From contig CAYGJC010000009.1 in the NCBI GenBank assembly GCA_964350245.1, forward strand, positions 1-64,000: DNA of 64,000 bases, given 5' to 3'. The notes beneath the pieces were generated by a model that saw nothing but the letters and a program-made list of their open reading frames with translations, was not told the DNA's origin and did not search any database. The stretch is from JAJACP01 sp964350245 (GTDB lineage: Bacteria > Chlamydiota > Chlamydiia > Chlamydiales > JAAKFR01). Below are positions 41,996-50,293 of the stretch, one piece after another; position 1 is the first letter of the stretch; each line of letters begins with the position of its first letter. The position numbers were made by a program, and so were the translations under genes.

Positions 41996-43245
41996 TCCGT
42001 ATTCTTTATGATGTGGCGCTCCATTTTTTTGCGCTTTTTTCACTGCCCAAACTGCTCTGGAATCGGAGCAAGTATCAGGGTAGTTTATCTGCTCGTTTAG
42101 GCAAGCGTTTCCCTGAGATTGAAAAAAAAGGGCGCACACTCATTTGGGTGCACGCCGTTTCTCTAGGGGAGGCCAAAGCAGTGACTCCTCTCATTCAGAA
42201 GTTTAAAGAGCGCTCCTCTCTTGTGCTTTTTTCCACGTCGACAAAAACGGGTTTTGAAGAGGGAGGAAAGAGTGGTGCTGATTGGACGGTTTATCTCCCC
42301 TTTGATTTCAGTTATATAATCAGCCCGATTGTGCGGCGGATTTGTCCTGATATGGTGCTCTTGACAGAGACAGATTTTTGGTATCATTTTCAGTTAGCCG
42401 CAAAAAAGAGCGGAGCTCAAATCGTTCTTGTGAATGGCAAGATTTCCGAACGCTCCTATCAGCGCTACCGGCGTTTTCCCTCCCTGGCTCGTTTTCTTCT
42501 ATCCACGATAGATTATTTTTACGTGCAGAGCCCTTTGTATCAGCGGCGTTTTACAGAGATTGGGGTGCCGGCAGCAAAGATCGTGGTGACCGGAAACATG
42601 AAGCTGGATGCCGCGATTGAAAAAGTGTCTCCTCCTTCTAAAGAGCAGCTTGGGCTTGTGGATCAATATGTGATCACGCTTGGTTCCACCCATGCTCCTG
42701 AAGAAAGAATATGGATCGAGGCTTTAAAAAAGCTGTGGCCCCATCAGATGAACCTTAAGGTTTTCATTGCACCGCGCCATCCCGAACGATTTAACGAAGT
42801 GGCCCGTCTTTTAGCCGACAATCGCATTACCTATGGGCGCTGGAGCCAGCAAGGAACACTGCATACGCGGGATGTGCTGCTAGTAGACACGGTGGGAGCC
42901 CTTAAGCAGTGTTACCAGCTCTCAGATCTGACCTTTGTGGGAGGAAGTTTTACTCCCAAAGTGGGGGGGCATAATATTTTAGAGCCCGCTTTTTTTGGCA
43001 AACCTGTGCTTTTTGGTCCTTATATATACTCTCAAGCTGAACTAGCGGACATGGTGGACAGGTATCGGGCCGGATTACAGATCACTCCGGAGGATATTGA
43101 GGCCACTGTGAATCAGTTCATTGCTCATCCGGAACTAGCGCAGCAGATGGGAAAAAATGGTTTGAGGCTCATTAATGAGTCGCGCGGGACCTTGGATAAA
43201 ATATTTGATTCGCTTCAATGCTTGCTTGAAAAGAGTGAGCCGTGA
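41992..43245 (+). CDS. waaA: Kdo (3-deoxy-D-manno-octulosonic acid) transferase
   Basis: The 417-residue glycosyltransferase has an N-terminal membrane helix and the WaaA motifs: LIWVHAVSLGEAKAVTPLI, the acceptor-domain VLLTETDFWYHF, TGNMKLD, ITLGSTHAPEE, and the CMP-Kdo-binding LTFVGGSFTPKVGGHNILEPAFFGKPVLFGP. It adds Kdo to lipid A precursors; chlamydial enzymes add several residues and create the genus-specific LPS epitope. How many this one adds cannot be read from sequence. The start overlaps the leuS stop (ATGA). Confidence 0.95.
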   Translation: MIRILYDVALHFFALFSLPKLLWNRSKYQGSLSARLGKRFPEIEKKGRTLIWVHAVSLGEAKAVTPLIQKFKERSSLVLFSTSTKTGFEEGGKSGADWTVYLPFDFSYIISPIVRRICPDMVLLTETDFWYHFQLAAKKSGAQIVLVNGKISERSYQRYRRFPSLARFLLSTIDYFYVQSPLYQRRFTEIGVPAAKIVVTGNMKLDAAIEKVSPPSKEQLGLVDQYVITLGSTHAPEERIWIEALKKLWPHQMNLKVFIAPRHPERFNEVARLLADNRITYGRWSQQGTLHTRDVLLVDTVGALKQCYQLSDLTFVGGSFTPKVGGHNILEPAFFGKPVLFGPYIYSQAELADMVDRYRAGLQITPEDIEATVNQFIAHPELAQQMGKNGLRLINESRGTLDKIFDSLQCLLEKSEP

Positions 43246-43263
43246 TAAGTTGTTAACTCACAT

Positions 43264-43336
43264 CGCGGGATGGAGCAGTGGTTAGCTCGTTGGGCTCATA
43301 ACCCAAAGGTCGGAGGTTCGAATCCTTCTCCCGCTA
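43264..43336 (+). tRNA. Initiator tRNA-fMet (CAT)
   Basis: A complete 73-base cloverleaf without encoded CCA. The acceptor stem pairs positions 2-7, while C1 faces U72, leaving the unpaired first position that initiators need. The anticodon stem has three consecutive G-C pairs (GGG with CCC) flanking the loop CTCATAA, a second initiator hallmark. The D arm is GAGC with GCTC and the T arm GGAGG with CCTTC. Confidence 0.95.
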
Positions 43337-43358
43337 TTTTCCTCAGTTTATTTTTTGT

Positions 43359-43432
43359 GGCGGCATAGCTCAGTTGGTTAGAGCAACGGAATCATAATCC
43401 GTGGGTCGTTGGTTCAAGTCCGACTGCCGCTA
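43359..43432 (+). tRNA. tRNA with CAT anticodon (elongator Met, or Ile2)
   Basis: A complete 74-base cloverleaf without encoded CCA: acceptor GGCGGCA with TGCCGCT (G1 facing U72), anticodon stem ACGGA with TCCGT, loop ATCATAA, T arm GTTGG with CCGAC, discriminator A. Anticodon CAT is read as methionine unless C34 is modified to lysidine, in which case it is isoleucine. The two cannot be told apart by eye. Bases 43390-43431 recur, slightly damaged, at 44289-44329. Confidence 0.93.
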
Positions 43433-43591
43433 CTCTTCATCCTCTCTATTGCTCATTGGATTAAAATTCGGATTGGCACATGCCAGTCTCTTTGCTACAC
43501 CCATTAGACCATTAATTAAACGACAAAATACCGCAGCGAATAGAACACAGCGCGGGACTCACTCTTTGAAAAAAATAAACAAGGAGAAGTC

Positions 43592-43624
43592 ATGAATTTT
43601 TCTACACAGCCCTACACAGCCTAG
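43592..43624 (+). other. Ten-codon open frame with a strong ribosome site
   Basis: AAGGAG at 43581-43586 is ideally placed before an ATG at 43592, but the frame (MNFSTQPYTA) stops after ten codons at 43622-43624. A ten-base tandem repeat, CTACACAGCC twice at 43602-43621, makes up most of it. It may be the preserved start of a gene cut off when the neighbouring segment was inserted or deleted, or a leader peptide, or chance. Confidence 0.25.
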
Positions 43625-44190
43625 TCATGACAAAATCTCTTGAGTTCAGCGTGGTTATTTAATTCATTTCGTGAAATTAATCCTAATTTCAACCCGTCAT
43701 TGATTGCTTGAGCGATCAAGTCAATCGATAATTTCCTGTCGATTAGGATATCTATCAGGGTTCTGATGGGTGTGGTAACACAATACCCTTGCTGCCTACG
43801 GATTTCATCTTCTCTAAGATCGGCATAATGAAGTGTTAATACCTTAGGAATAGTAATACTCTTGCGAAATGCATTAGGGACAGTTAGGTGCATTTTAGAA
43901 GGCATGACATCCGATAGCTCATAAATATCGAGAGCCGTTTCATGAGACCAGATTCCTTGATTCTCCCCCTTGCGATTTTGGCTCCATAAACTCCATATAA
44001 CAAGCTCGGGACGCTCGGTGACTGGATACCGAGCTAATCGATAAATCCCGCGCATTTCTTTCAACCATTCACCTGCATTAAGATATCTTTGAAAATGGGA
44101 ACGATAATAGCCACTTTCTTCGGCTTGTTTGCAGGTAAAGTAGCCTTGCTGTCGATCTGCAATTTTAAAAAGAAGGTCCTTATTTGCCAT
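43621..44190 (-). CDS. AbiEi-like antitoxin/transcriptional regulator, without its toxin
   Basis: The 189-residue protein has the AbiEi N-terminal winged-helix pattern (QQGYFTCKQAEESGYYRS, then GEWLKEMRGIYRLARYP) and the C-terminal domain with GIWSHETALDIYELSD and the CVTTPIRTLIDILIDRKLS segment. AbiEi proteins are antitoxins of type IV abortive-infection pairs and repress their own promoter. The partner AbiEii nucleotidyltransferase would normally follow, but less than 200 bases remain before the tRNA and they encode nothing like it. A palindrome lies 11 bases before the start codon. It sits between two copies of a tRNA 3' end, suggesting horizontal origin. Confidence 0.8.
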   Translation of the reverse strand: MANKDLLFKIADRQQGYFTCKQAEESGYYRSHFQRYLNAGEWLKEMRGIYRLARYPVTERPELVIWSLWSQNRKGENQGIWSHETALDIYELSDVMPSKMHLTVPNAFRKSITIPKVLTLHYADLREDEIRRQQGYCVTTPIRTLIDILIDRKLSIDLIAQAINDGLKLGLISRNELNNHAELKRFCHD

Positions 44191-44200
44191 AAATAAATGC

Positions 44201-44213
44201 TACCAAAATGGTA
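44201..44213 (-). promoter_or_regulatory. Palindrome upstream of the AbiEi-like gene, possible operator
   Basis: TACCA, a three-base AAA spacer and TGGTA form a perfect five-base inverted repeat 11 bases before the ATG at 44190. AbiEi proteins bind inverted repeats in their own promoters, so autoregulation is plausible. The half sites are short, so chance is not excluded. Confidence 0.4.
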
Positions 44214-44288
44214 ACTTTTGTGTCATAAACAACGTTTTCTAATTTTTTAAACTTTCTGTAAAGGACATGAATTGTAGACAAACCGCGC

Positions 44289-44329
44289 AATCGTAATCCG
44301 TGGGTCTTGGTTCAAGTCCGACTGCCGCT
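44289..44329 (+). pseudogene. Partial, mutated copy of the CAT-anticodon tRNA
   Basis: This 41-base segment matches the tRNA from its anticodon loop to the last acceptor base, with A to G in the anticodon and one G missing from the junction of the variable loop and T stem. The 5' half is absent, so it cannot be a functional tRNA. It is best read as the far attachment repeat of an integrated segment. Confidence 0.8.
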
Positions 44330-44459
44330 CACTTCTAAAGATGAGACGTCCACTCTATTAAAATGATCTCTGGAGTAGAAAAAGTACAATCGAGGGTTGA
44401 TTTATGGGAAAAATTACCCTACTCTCATTTGCATTGATGGACTGGCATTGGAGATTTGT

Positions 44460-44735
44460 ATGTTCCCAGACTCAGTGCTTGATCACCTGTTAGCCCAAAG
44501 AATGGCTCCGGGTACCTATGTTTCGACTCCTTTGCCCAATCCTGGGCATCCTGGAGATACTCTTTATGTTCTCATCCAGAGAGTATCTGAATTCGTCTTT
44601 ACTTATCATTTCTACAAAACAGCAGAGGAGTGTAATTCCTCCCTGGCTCGATTAGACGGCCGGTTGCGTATTGATGTAACGCGTGTGTTTGGAACCACCC
44701 TCCAAGAGGCAAGAGCTCAGCTTGGGGCAAGTTAA
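44460..44735 (+). CDS. Hypothetical protein, 91 residues
   Basis: The frame from the ATG at 44460 starts MFPDSVLDHLLAQRMAPGTY and ends EARAQLGAS. GGAG lies six bases upstream, so it was preferred to a longer frame beginning at a TTG at 44397. The composition is ordinary and soluble, with no domain recognised. It lies just outside the tRNA repeat and 83 bases before the hydrolase gene. It may be a lineage-specific gene or part of the same insertion zone. Confidence 0.45.
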   Translation: MFPDSVLDHLLAQRMAPGTYVSTPLPNPGHPGDTLYVLIQRVSEFVFTYHFYKTAEECNSSLARLDGRLRIDVTRVFGTTLQEARAQLGAS

Positions 44736-44818
44736 GTAAGCAGGCATTTTTCTCGACTTATTCCAAATAAAACGCTACAGTCTCCACGTATACGCATTTT
44801 GAATTCTGGAGCCGCAAC

Positions 44819-45619
44819 ATGCATGGAACGCTTGTCAAACCTGAATCCCGAGAATGGGTTACGCTCGATAATGGAGGCATCCATCTCTTTGGTGTCCTCC
44901 ACCGCCCCACCCAAGTCGAAAACCCTCCCATTGTTGTTGTGATGCACGGGTTTGCTAGCAGTAAACACGGTTCTAATCGCTGCTATGTCACTTTAGCTGA
45001 AGCGCTTACAAGCGTTGGAGTGGCCTGTCTACGCTTCGATTTCAGGGGCTGCGGTGATAGTGAAGGTTCGATGAATGACGCTTCTGTTGAAGATCTAATC
45101 TCAGATGGATTGACGGTATCCAAACAGGCCTTGTCTATTGAAGGTGTGGATGCAACTCGGGTGGGTCTTTTTGGAGCGTCGCTTGGAGGAGCCATTGCTG
45201 TTGAGGTATGTGAGCGGCTACAGGGTGTGGTCAAGGCACTTGCTCTTTGGGCACCGGTAGCGAGTGGAGAGCTTTGGTTTCGCGATTTTATTAAGAAGCA
45301 TCCTGAAATGCTCAGTGCGGAACCGACTGACACAATGGGTACCTACAGAGGTGTCTGTGTGAGTCCTCTTTTTCGTGAGCAGTTTGCTCGCTTACATGCT
45401 CATAAAACGCTGGGCTCTTTAACCAATCTTCCTCTGCTGCATATGCATGGTGAGGGAGACGAAATCATTTCGATTGCTCACCAAAAGGCCTACAAGCAGG
45501 TGGCCGGATCCGATGCAAAGTTCATTACCTATCCTGAGGAGGCGCACTCTTTGGGTTTTGCCAAGGCACTTCCTGCTGCCATTGAAAAATCAGTGACCTT
45601 CTTTAAGGAGAACCTTTGA
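44819..45619 (+). CDS. Alpha/beta hydrolase
   Basis: The 266-residue protein is a standard alpha/beta hydrolase: the oxyanion region VVVMHGFASSKHG, the GDSEGSMND turn typical of the feruloyl-esterase-like group, the nucleophile elbow GASLGG near residue 122, a likely acid in HGEGDEIIS, and the catalytic His in EEAHSLGF. The substrate is unknown. GGAG precedes the ATG by eight bases. The stop overlaps the pfp start by four bases, an arrangement that, from memory, also occurs in Chlamydia. Confidence 0.88.
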   Translation: MHGTLVKPESREWVTLDNGGIHLFGVLHRPTQVENPPIVVVMHGFASSKHGSNRCYVTLAEALTSVGVACLRFDFRGCGDSEGSMNDASVEDLISDGLTVSKQALSIEGVDATRVGLFGASLGGAIAVEVCERLQGVVKALALWAPVASGELWFRDFIKKHPEMLSAEPTDTMGTYRGVCVSPLFREQFARLHAHKTLGSLTNLPLLHMHGEGDEIISIAHQKAYKQVAGSDAKFITYPEEAHSLGFAKALPAAIEKSVTFFKENL

Positions 45620-47154
45620 TGAGAAGTCCAATCGAGGAGGCACGTTTAAAGTATAAACCTCCTCTTCCTGGATGTCTGAAGGGACTCTCTTTTTTGCAGA
45701 GTGTGGAAGGTGAGATTGCTCAAAATTCAGCTTTGAAAGAGATTTTTCCTAGGACCTACGCGAGTCCGCGTATTGAATTTAGAACAGGGGAGCCTGTCAA
45801 GTACGCTCCTTTGCGTTTGGGTGTAGTTTTATCAGGAGGTCAGGCAGCAGGTGGCCATAATGTCATCACGGGTCTGTTTGATGCGCTAAAAAAGATGCAT
45901 CCAAGCTGCCGGCTTTTTGGCTTTTTAGGAGGACCGGCGGGGATCATCGAGAGTGATTATGTCGAGTTGAAAGAGGCGCTTCTAGACCATTATCGCAATA
46001 CCGGGGGCTTTGATCTTCTCGGTTCAGGGCGGACAAAAATTGAAACTCCGGAGCAGCTGGCCGCTTCAAAAAAAACAGTTGAGGCGCTTAATCTAGACGG
46101 TTTGGTGATCATAGGAGGGGATGATTCGAACACGAATGCAGCTCTGCTTGCCGAGTATTTTCTTGCCGAGCACTGTCATACGCGGGTTGTGGGAGTGCCT
46201 AAAACAATTGATGGTGATTTGAAAAGTGCCGATATCGAGACCTCGTTTGGGTTTGATACGGCCTGTAAAACCTATAGTGAGTTAATCGGCAATATCGCCC
46301 GCGACGCCCTTTCGGCCAAAAAATATACGCACTTTATTAAGTTGATGGGGCGTTCTGCCTCGCATGTTACTCTGGAGTGTGCTCTGCAAACCCATCCAAA
46401 TATGGCTTTGATCGGAGAAGAGGTAGCAGCCCGTCAAATGACGTTGCGTCAAATTGCTGAGCTGGTCGCGGATGTGCTGTGCGCCCGCTCTAAGGAGGGA
46501 AAAAATTATGGGGTGGTTCTGATTCCTGAGGGATTAATCGAATTTATCCCTGAGGTGCATGGCAAAAAGGGTTCTCTTCCCCAAGAGATTGCCTCACAAC
46601 TTGAGCTTGAACGAGATCCCCACGGCAATGTACAGGTATCACAGATTGCCACGGAGCAGCTTTTGACGCATGTAGTCGAGCAAGTGTTAAAAGAGCGAAG
46701 CGGCTATAAAGGGAAATTTGCTCCTGTGCACCATTTCTTTGGCTATGAAGGGCGCTCCTGTCTTCCTTCTAACTTTGATACGCACTATTGCTATGCGCTT
46801 GGGTTTACTGCTGCGCTACTTGTCCAGGCAGGCTGTACGGGCTATATGAGTGTGGTGCGTGGGCTGAGCGAACCGGTCGATGAATGGGAGGTGGGAGGAA
46901 TCCCTTTGACTTCACTTATGACAATGGAGCAGAGAAAAGGGAGTCTCAAACCTGTGATTAAAAAGGCCCTGGTTGACTTAGAGGGAGCTGCTTTTCAGTC
47001 GTTTGCCTCAAGGCGAGAAGTGTGGGGAATCGAAGATCACTACCGCTACCCGGGACCGATTCAATTTTTTGGTTCCGATGAGATTTGCAACGCCACAACG
47101 CTCACCCTTCATAAGCTAAACGGAATGAGTAAGGTGGCCCCCACACCCCAATAG
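45616..47154 (+). CDS. pfp: Pyrophosphate-dependent phosphofructokinase
   Basis: The 512-residue protein has the PPi-PFK motifs: LSGGQAAGGHNVITG, IIGGDDSNTNA (Asp where ATP enzymes have Gly, marking pyrophosphate use), VPKTIDGDL, KLMGRSASHVTLECAL and FFGYEGRSCLPSNFD. It phosphorylates fructose 6-phosphate reversibly. Overlap with the hydrolase gene indicates coupling. The last 46 bases are antisense to the end of the outer-membrane protein gene. Confidence 0.95.
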   Translation: MMRSPIEEARLKYKPPLPGCLKGLSFLQSVEGEIAQNSALKEIFPRTYASPRIEFRTGEPVKYAPLRLGVVLSGGQAAGGHNVITGLFDALKKMHPSCRLFGFLGGPAGIIESDYVELKEALLDHYRNTGGFDLLGSGRTKIETPEQLAASKKTVEALNLDGLVIIGGDDSNTNAALLAEYFLAEHCHTRVVGVPKTIDGDLKSADIETSFGFDTACKTYSELIGNIARDALSAKKYTHFIKLMGRSASHVTLECALQTHPNMALIGEEVAARQMTLRQIAELVADVLCARSKEGKNYGVVLIPEGLIEFIPEVHGKKGSLPQEIASQLELERDPHGNVQVSQIATEQLLTHVVEQVLKERSGYKGKFAPVHHFFGYEGRSCLPSNFDTHYCYALGFTAALLVQAGCTGYMSVVRGLSEPVDEWEVGGIPLTSLMTMEQRKGSLKPVIKKALVDLEGAAFQSFASRREVWGIEDHYRYPGPIQFFGSDEICNATTLTLHKLNGMSKVAPTPQ

Positions 47155-47915
47155 TTTTTTAAGAAATTATGTGCATAGAGGTTGTACCAGCCCATGACTC
47201 GAAGTGTCCCCCAATATCCCAAAGGGTGACTTAAATAACTTCCTAGATCAATTGTGCGGTGGGCGATTGAGGCATACCCTTGAAAAGGAACGTTAGGGAT
47301 GATGTCATTGGGTCCAAGGCCGACTAACGCCTCACTGATCACACCCCATTCTAAATAACAGAACGGTTTAATAGAAATGGCCGCCAAGCTGTGAAGCCAG
47401 CCGTTTCCGTGGTTGGCAATGCCCCATCCCCCAAGTGCCCAGGCTCTGAGCCACCACTCTCTATTGCAGCTCCATTCTTTACCAATCGAGAGGTGAAGCT
47501 CCCCGTTCACCTCCCCGTGAAAGGGAAAGCTAAAGTCTTTGAGATCGCGGCTTCCAGGAAAAGACAAGGTGACGCCGGTTACAAGAGAAATCGGATCTCC
47601 ACGGATGTCATCGAGCCACTGGTAGCGCACCGTTCCCACCGCGGCCAGGTAGGAGAAGGGGATATCACTGGTATGCGTGAGAAAAAGTTCCGCTTCTGCA
47701 CTCCAGTAAGGCCATGGGGTTAACTCTAGACTGAATTGAAAGGTGTAGTCATTACTGGGCGCATCAAAATTGCCCAGAGGAGATTGCACCTGTTTCTCTT
47801 TGTCGAATAGGTATGAAACACGTCCCTGTAGTTCCCAAAGAGGGGAGAACCACGGGTTTAGCTGTGTGGCATAGATGGAGGAGGTGAGAAATAAGCAAAC
47901 AAGCCACTTTCTCAT
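47109..47915 (-). CDS. Exported, probably outer-membrane beta-barrel protein
   Basis: The 268-residue protein has a signal peptide (MRKWLVCLFLTSSIYA) and a mature part rich in Trp, Tyr and Phe with alternating hydrophobic strands and Gly/Asn turns, as in a small barrel. It ends LLIPFSL rather than in a terminal Phe, so the barrel assignment is moderate. The family was not recognised. The start overlaps the trxB end by four bases, so it is cotranscribed downstream of trxB. Its 3' end overlaps pfp by 46 bases. Confidence 0.6.
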   Translation of the reverse strand: MRKWLVCLFLTSSIYATQLNPWFSPLWELQGRVSYLFDKEKQVQSPLGNFDAPSNDYTFQFSLELTPWPYWSAEAELFLTHTSDIPFSYLAAVGTVRYQWLDDIRGDPISLVTGVTLSFPGSRDLKDFSFPFHGEVNGELHLSIGKEWSCNREWWLRAWALGGWGIANHGNGWLHSLAAISIKPFCYLEWGVISEALVGLGPNDIIPNVPFQGYASIAHRTIDLGSYLSHPLGYWGTLRVMGWYNLYAHNFLKNYWGVGATLLIPFSL

Positions 47916-48865
47916 CCAGCATGTTCCTGCTCAGCTAACCACCTTTCGGCGTCAATCGCTGCCATGCACCCGCTGCCCGCGGCGGTCACAGCTTGTCGGT
48001 AAACGGGATCTTGGACATCACCGGCTGCAAAAACTCCCTCTACGTCTGTATACGTGGTCCCGGGTTTGACGATGAGATAACCCTGATCGTTGAGAGGCAT
48101 TTGCCCGCTTAGAAAATCGGTATTAGGTTTGTGACCAATGGCAAAAAAGACACCCGCAGCTTCCCGTTTTTCCTCAACACCACTTTTAACATTTTTCACT
48201 GTGACCGAGCCCACCACTTTTTCGCCCTCGATTTTTGTGATGACAGAGTCCCAAAGCACTTCGATTTTGGGATGATTCAGTGCGCGCTGTGCCATGATTT
48301 TAGAAGCGCGCAGCTCATCACGTCGATGAACCAGATACACTTTGCTTCCATACTTGGTCAAAAAGGTGGCTTCTTCAACGGCTGAATCGCCTCCTCCTAT
48401 TACATAGAGCTCTTTTTCTCTAAAAATAGGCATCGCGCCATCGCAAATGGCGCACGCGGTGACTCCTTTCTGCCAAAATCCATCTTCACCGGCACCGGGT
48501 ATCTCAAGGCGTTTTGCCGTGGCACCGGTTGCGATGATCAGAGCATCACAAGTGGCGCTTGTTTTTTTCCCTTCTACCTTAAAAGGGCGAGTGGAGAGAT
48601 CGACTCCTTCGACATCTTCGCGGAGCAATTCGGTACCAAAACGGGCGCACTGTTTGCGAAATGCGTCCATCATCTCAGGACCTGTTACACCTTCTGGAAA
48701 TCCAGGATAATTCTCCACATCAGTTGTGGTCATCAGCTGGCCACCGGCGGGTCCGGAGAAAAAGCCTTCGTACAACAAAGGAGAGAGATTAGCGCGTGCT
48801 GTGTAAAGAGCGGCTGTGTAACCTGCAGGTCCCGATCCGATAATGATCACTTTATGATGATTCAT
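47912..48865 (-). CDS. trxB: Thioredoxin reductase
   Basis: The 317-residue flavoprotein has the FAD motif IIGSGPAGYTAALYTARA, the redox-active CAIC in TACAICDGAMP, the NADPH motif YVIGGGDSAVEEATFL, and the C-terminal FAD-contact VFAAGDVQDPVYRQAVTAAGSG. It passes electrons from NADPH to thioredoxin. The active site is CAIC rather than the more common CATC. The start overlaps acpS by 14 bases and the stop overlaps the outer-membrane protein gene. Confidence 0.96.
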   Translation of the reverse strand: MNHHKVIIIGSGPAGYTAALYTARANLSPLLYEGFFSGPAGGQLMTTTDVENYPGFPEGVTGPEMMDAFRKQCARFGTELLREDVEGVDLSTRPFKVEGKKTSATCDALIIATGATAKRLEIPGAGEDGFWQKGVTACAICDGAMPIFREKELYVIGGGDSAVEEATFLTKYGSKVYLVHRRDELRASKIMAQRALNHPKIEVLWDSVITKIEGEKVVGSVTVKNVKSGVEEKREAAGVFFAIGHKPNTDFLSGQMPLNDQGYLIVKPGTTYTDVEGVFAAGDVQDPVYRQAVTAAGSGCMAAIDAERWLAEQEHAG

Positions 48866-49262
48866 GACTAACTCCTGTTAATATAGCAGTTGCGGTTGCA
48901 TAGTCTTCGCAATGGCTGATGGATACAAATATATGGGTGAGAGGGAAATGTTTTTTTAAGCGGTCAGAGAGGTAGACCTCGGGCTTTCCGTGCGGGTCGT
49001 TAATGATTTCGATCTCATGCCACTTGACCTCGGGATTAAAGCCCTTCCCAAGAGCTTTTAAAATGGCCTCTTTGGCCGCAAACCGTCCCGCATAACGCGG
49101 TGTGGGATCCTGGTGTTTTTGGCAGTAGCACTTTTCACGCTCTGTAAACAAGCGACCGATAAAGCGCTCTCCATGCCGCTCAATTGCTTCTTTGATTCGG
49201 CGGATTTCAATGATATCGGTTCCAATCCCGGCCATGCAGTTGGGAGGGAGGCTACTGGCCAT
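48852..49262 (-). CDS. acpS: Holo-[acyl-carrier-protein] synthase
   Basis: The protein has the AcpS signatures GIGTDIIEIRRIKE and RFAAKEAILKALGKG and the C-terminal VSISHCEDYATA. It transfers phosphopantetheine from CoA to acyl carrier protein. Three in-frame starts are possible. I chose the ATG at 49260-49262 (MASSLPP) because AGAGG precedes it; the ATG at 49235 begins exactly at the conserved core but has no ribosome site. The start overlaps the PIN-domain gene by 11 bases. Confidence 0.9.
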   Translation of the reverse strand: MASSLPPNCMAGIGTDIIEIRRIKEAIERHGERFIGRLFTEREKCYCQKHQDPTPRYAGRFAAKEAILKALGKGFNPEVKWHEIEIINDPHGKPEVYLSDRLKKHFPLTHIFVSISHCEDYATATAILTGVSHESS

Positions 49263-50292
49263 GATGTGGGTCCTCTGCAACATTACAGAAAATCATTCTT
49301 CCTGAGGTGGTGTGCTTGACTGACAGAACAAGCACCTCAATTGTCTCGCCAATATAGTCGCCTCCACCATTCACAACAACCATAGTGCCATCTTCTAGAT
49401 AGCCTACCCCTTGCAAATCTTCTTTTCCCACTCGTTGGATCTTAATCTTCATCAATTCGCCTCTCTGCATAAGCGGCTTTAAGCCGTTTGAAAGCGAATG
49501 GAGATTGATGACACGTACACCCTCAGCTTGAGCCTGTTGGACTCGATTGTGATCGGCAGACAAAATATTGGCATCCAATAGGCGGGCGAGTTGAAAAACT
49601 TTTGTGTGCGTCTCTTTTACATCGGGAAAGTCAGTGTCTTGGTAGCGGAGCCCAAGCTCGGGAAGCGACTCGAGTTTTTTTACGACCTCAAGCGCCCGCT
49701 TGGCTCGATGGCTGGTCATCTCATCAGGATTCTCTTCTTGCTCTTGAAGCTCTTTGAGTAAAAAGCGAGGAAGTAGGAGGTGTTTATCGAGAAGGCCTGA
49801 GGCGGCCAGATCGATCAGGCGTGGATCATAGAGCGCGGATAGATCGATCAGGATCTCTTTTGTTTTTTGCTCGGTAGGGGTGAATTTTACGAAAGGGAGA
49901 CTCACATGAAGCTCGTTGGAAGCACGTAGCGTCATCATCACACCCAAATAAGTGGCAAATAAAAAGATAAAGATTTTGATGCCGTCTAGGATAATATGCT
50001 CTGAGTGCATGCCTGTTAGCTCAACAAGCGTATCGAGAATCACGATCAGCGCCAGCGCCATGAGGTAGCCGAAAAACAGGCCAAGAACAGCGATATTGAA
50101 CGAACGAAGAGAGAACCGTTTGAAAAGAAGGTCACAACCGATGAGCACGCCGCCTACAATAAGGCCTAAAACAACCCCCAAAGCATAGTTGCCGAACGTC
50201 GGCTCAGCATGAATTGTCACTGCATAGGTGATCATAAACAGCAGGCTGAGGATCACATAAAAAAACCGGACAAAGGTTGTGGAGAGGCGCAT
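49252..50292 (-). CDS. Membrane-anchored PIN-TRAM protein (YacL-like)
   Basis: The 346-residue protein has about four membrane helices in residues 8-130. A PIN-domain nuclease fold follows (LIDLSALYDPRLIDLA, then FLLKELQ and DANILSADHNRVQQA, with the expected acidic residues), then a TRAM domain (QRGELMKIKIQRVGKEDLQGVGYLEDGTMVVV). YacL-type proteins are presumed RNases. The ATG at 50290-50292 is supported by AAAGGAG seven bases upstream. It follows the small membrane-protein gene with a one-base gap. Confidence 0.88.
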   Translation of the reverse strand: MRLSTTFVRFFYVILSLLFMITYAVTIHAEPTFGNYALGVVLGLIVGGVLIGCDLLFKRFSLRSFNIAVLGLFFGYLMALALIVILDTLVELTGMHSEHIILDGIKIFIFLFATYLGVMMTLRASNELHVSLPFVKFTPTEQKTKEILIDLSALYDPRLIDLAASGLLDKHLLLPRFLLKELQEQEENPDEMTSHRAKRALEVVKKLESLPELGLRYQDTDFPDVKETHTKVFQLARLLDANILSADHNRVQQAQAEGVRVINLHSLSNGLKPLMQRGELMKIKIQRVGKEDLQGVGYLEDGTMVVVNGGGDYIGETIEVLVLSVKHTTSGRMIFCNVAEDPHHGQ

Positions 50293-50293
50293 G

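Larger units (their letters stand above)
43390..44329. mobile_element. Putative small integrated island at the tRNA 3' end
   Basis: The 3' 42 bases of the second tRNA (43390-43431) recur as 41 bases at 44289-44329 in the same orientation, with one substitution and one deletion. Site-specific recombinases commonly insert at tRNA 3' halves and leave this kind of duplication. The roughly 860-base interval holds an AbiEi-like antitoxin gene on the minus strand and no integrase. It also reads as more AT-rich than the flanks. It is either a decayed integrative element or the product of a local tRNA duplication. Confidence 0.55.

Noticed and set aside
43401..43595. Plus-strand open frame starting inside the second tRNA gene
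   Set aside because: It begins within the tRNA anticodon arm and has a Ser-rich, low-information product. A functional tRNA rules out coding use of that start.
43433..43620. Remnant of an integrase or AbiEii toxin next to the tRNA
   Set aside because: All frames were scanned for family motifs and none was found. The stretch is AT-rich with frequent stops.
44281..44335. A third tRNA gene
   Set aside because: Only the 3' half is present, with a base missing at the T stem and the anticodon changed, so a cloverleaf cannot form.
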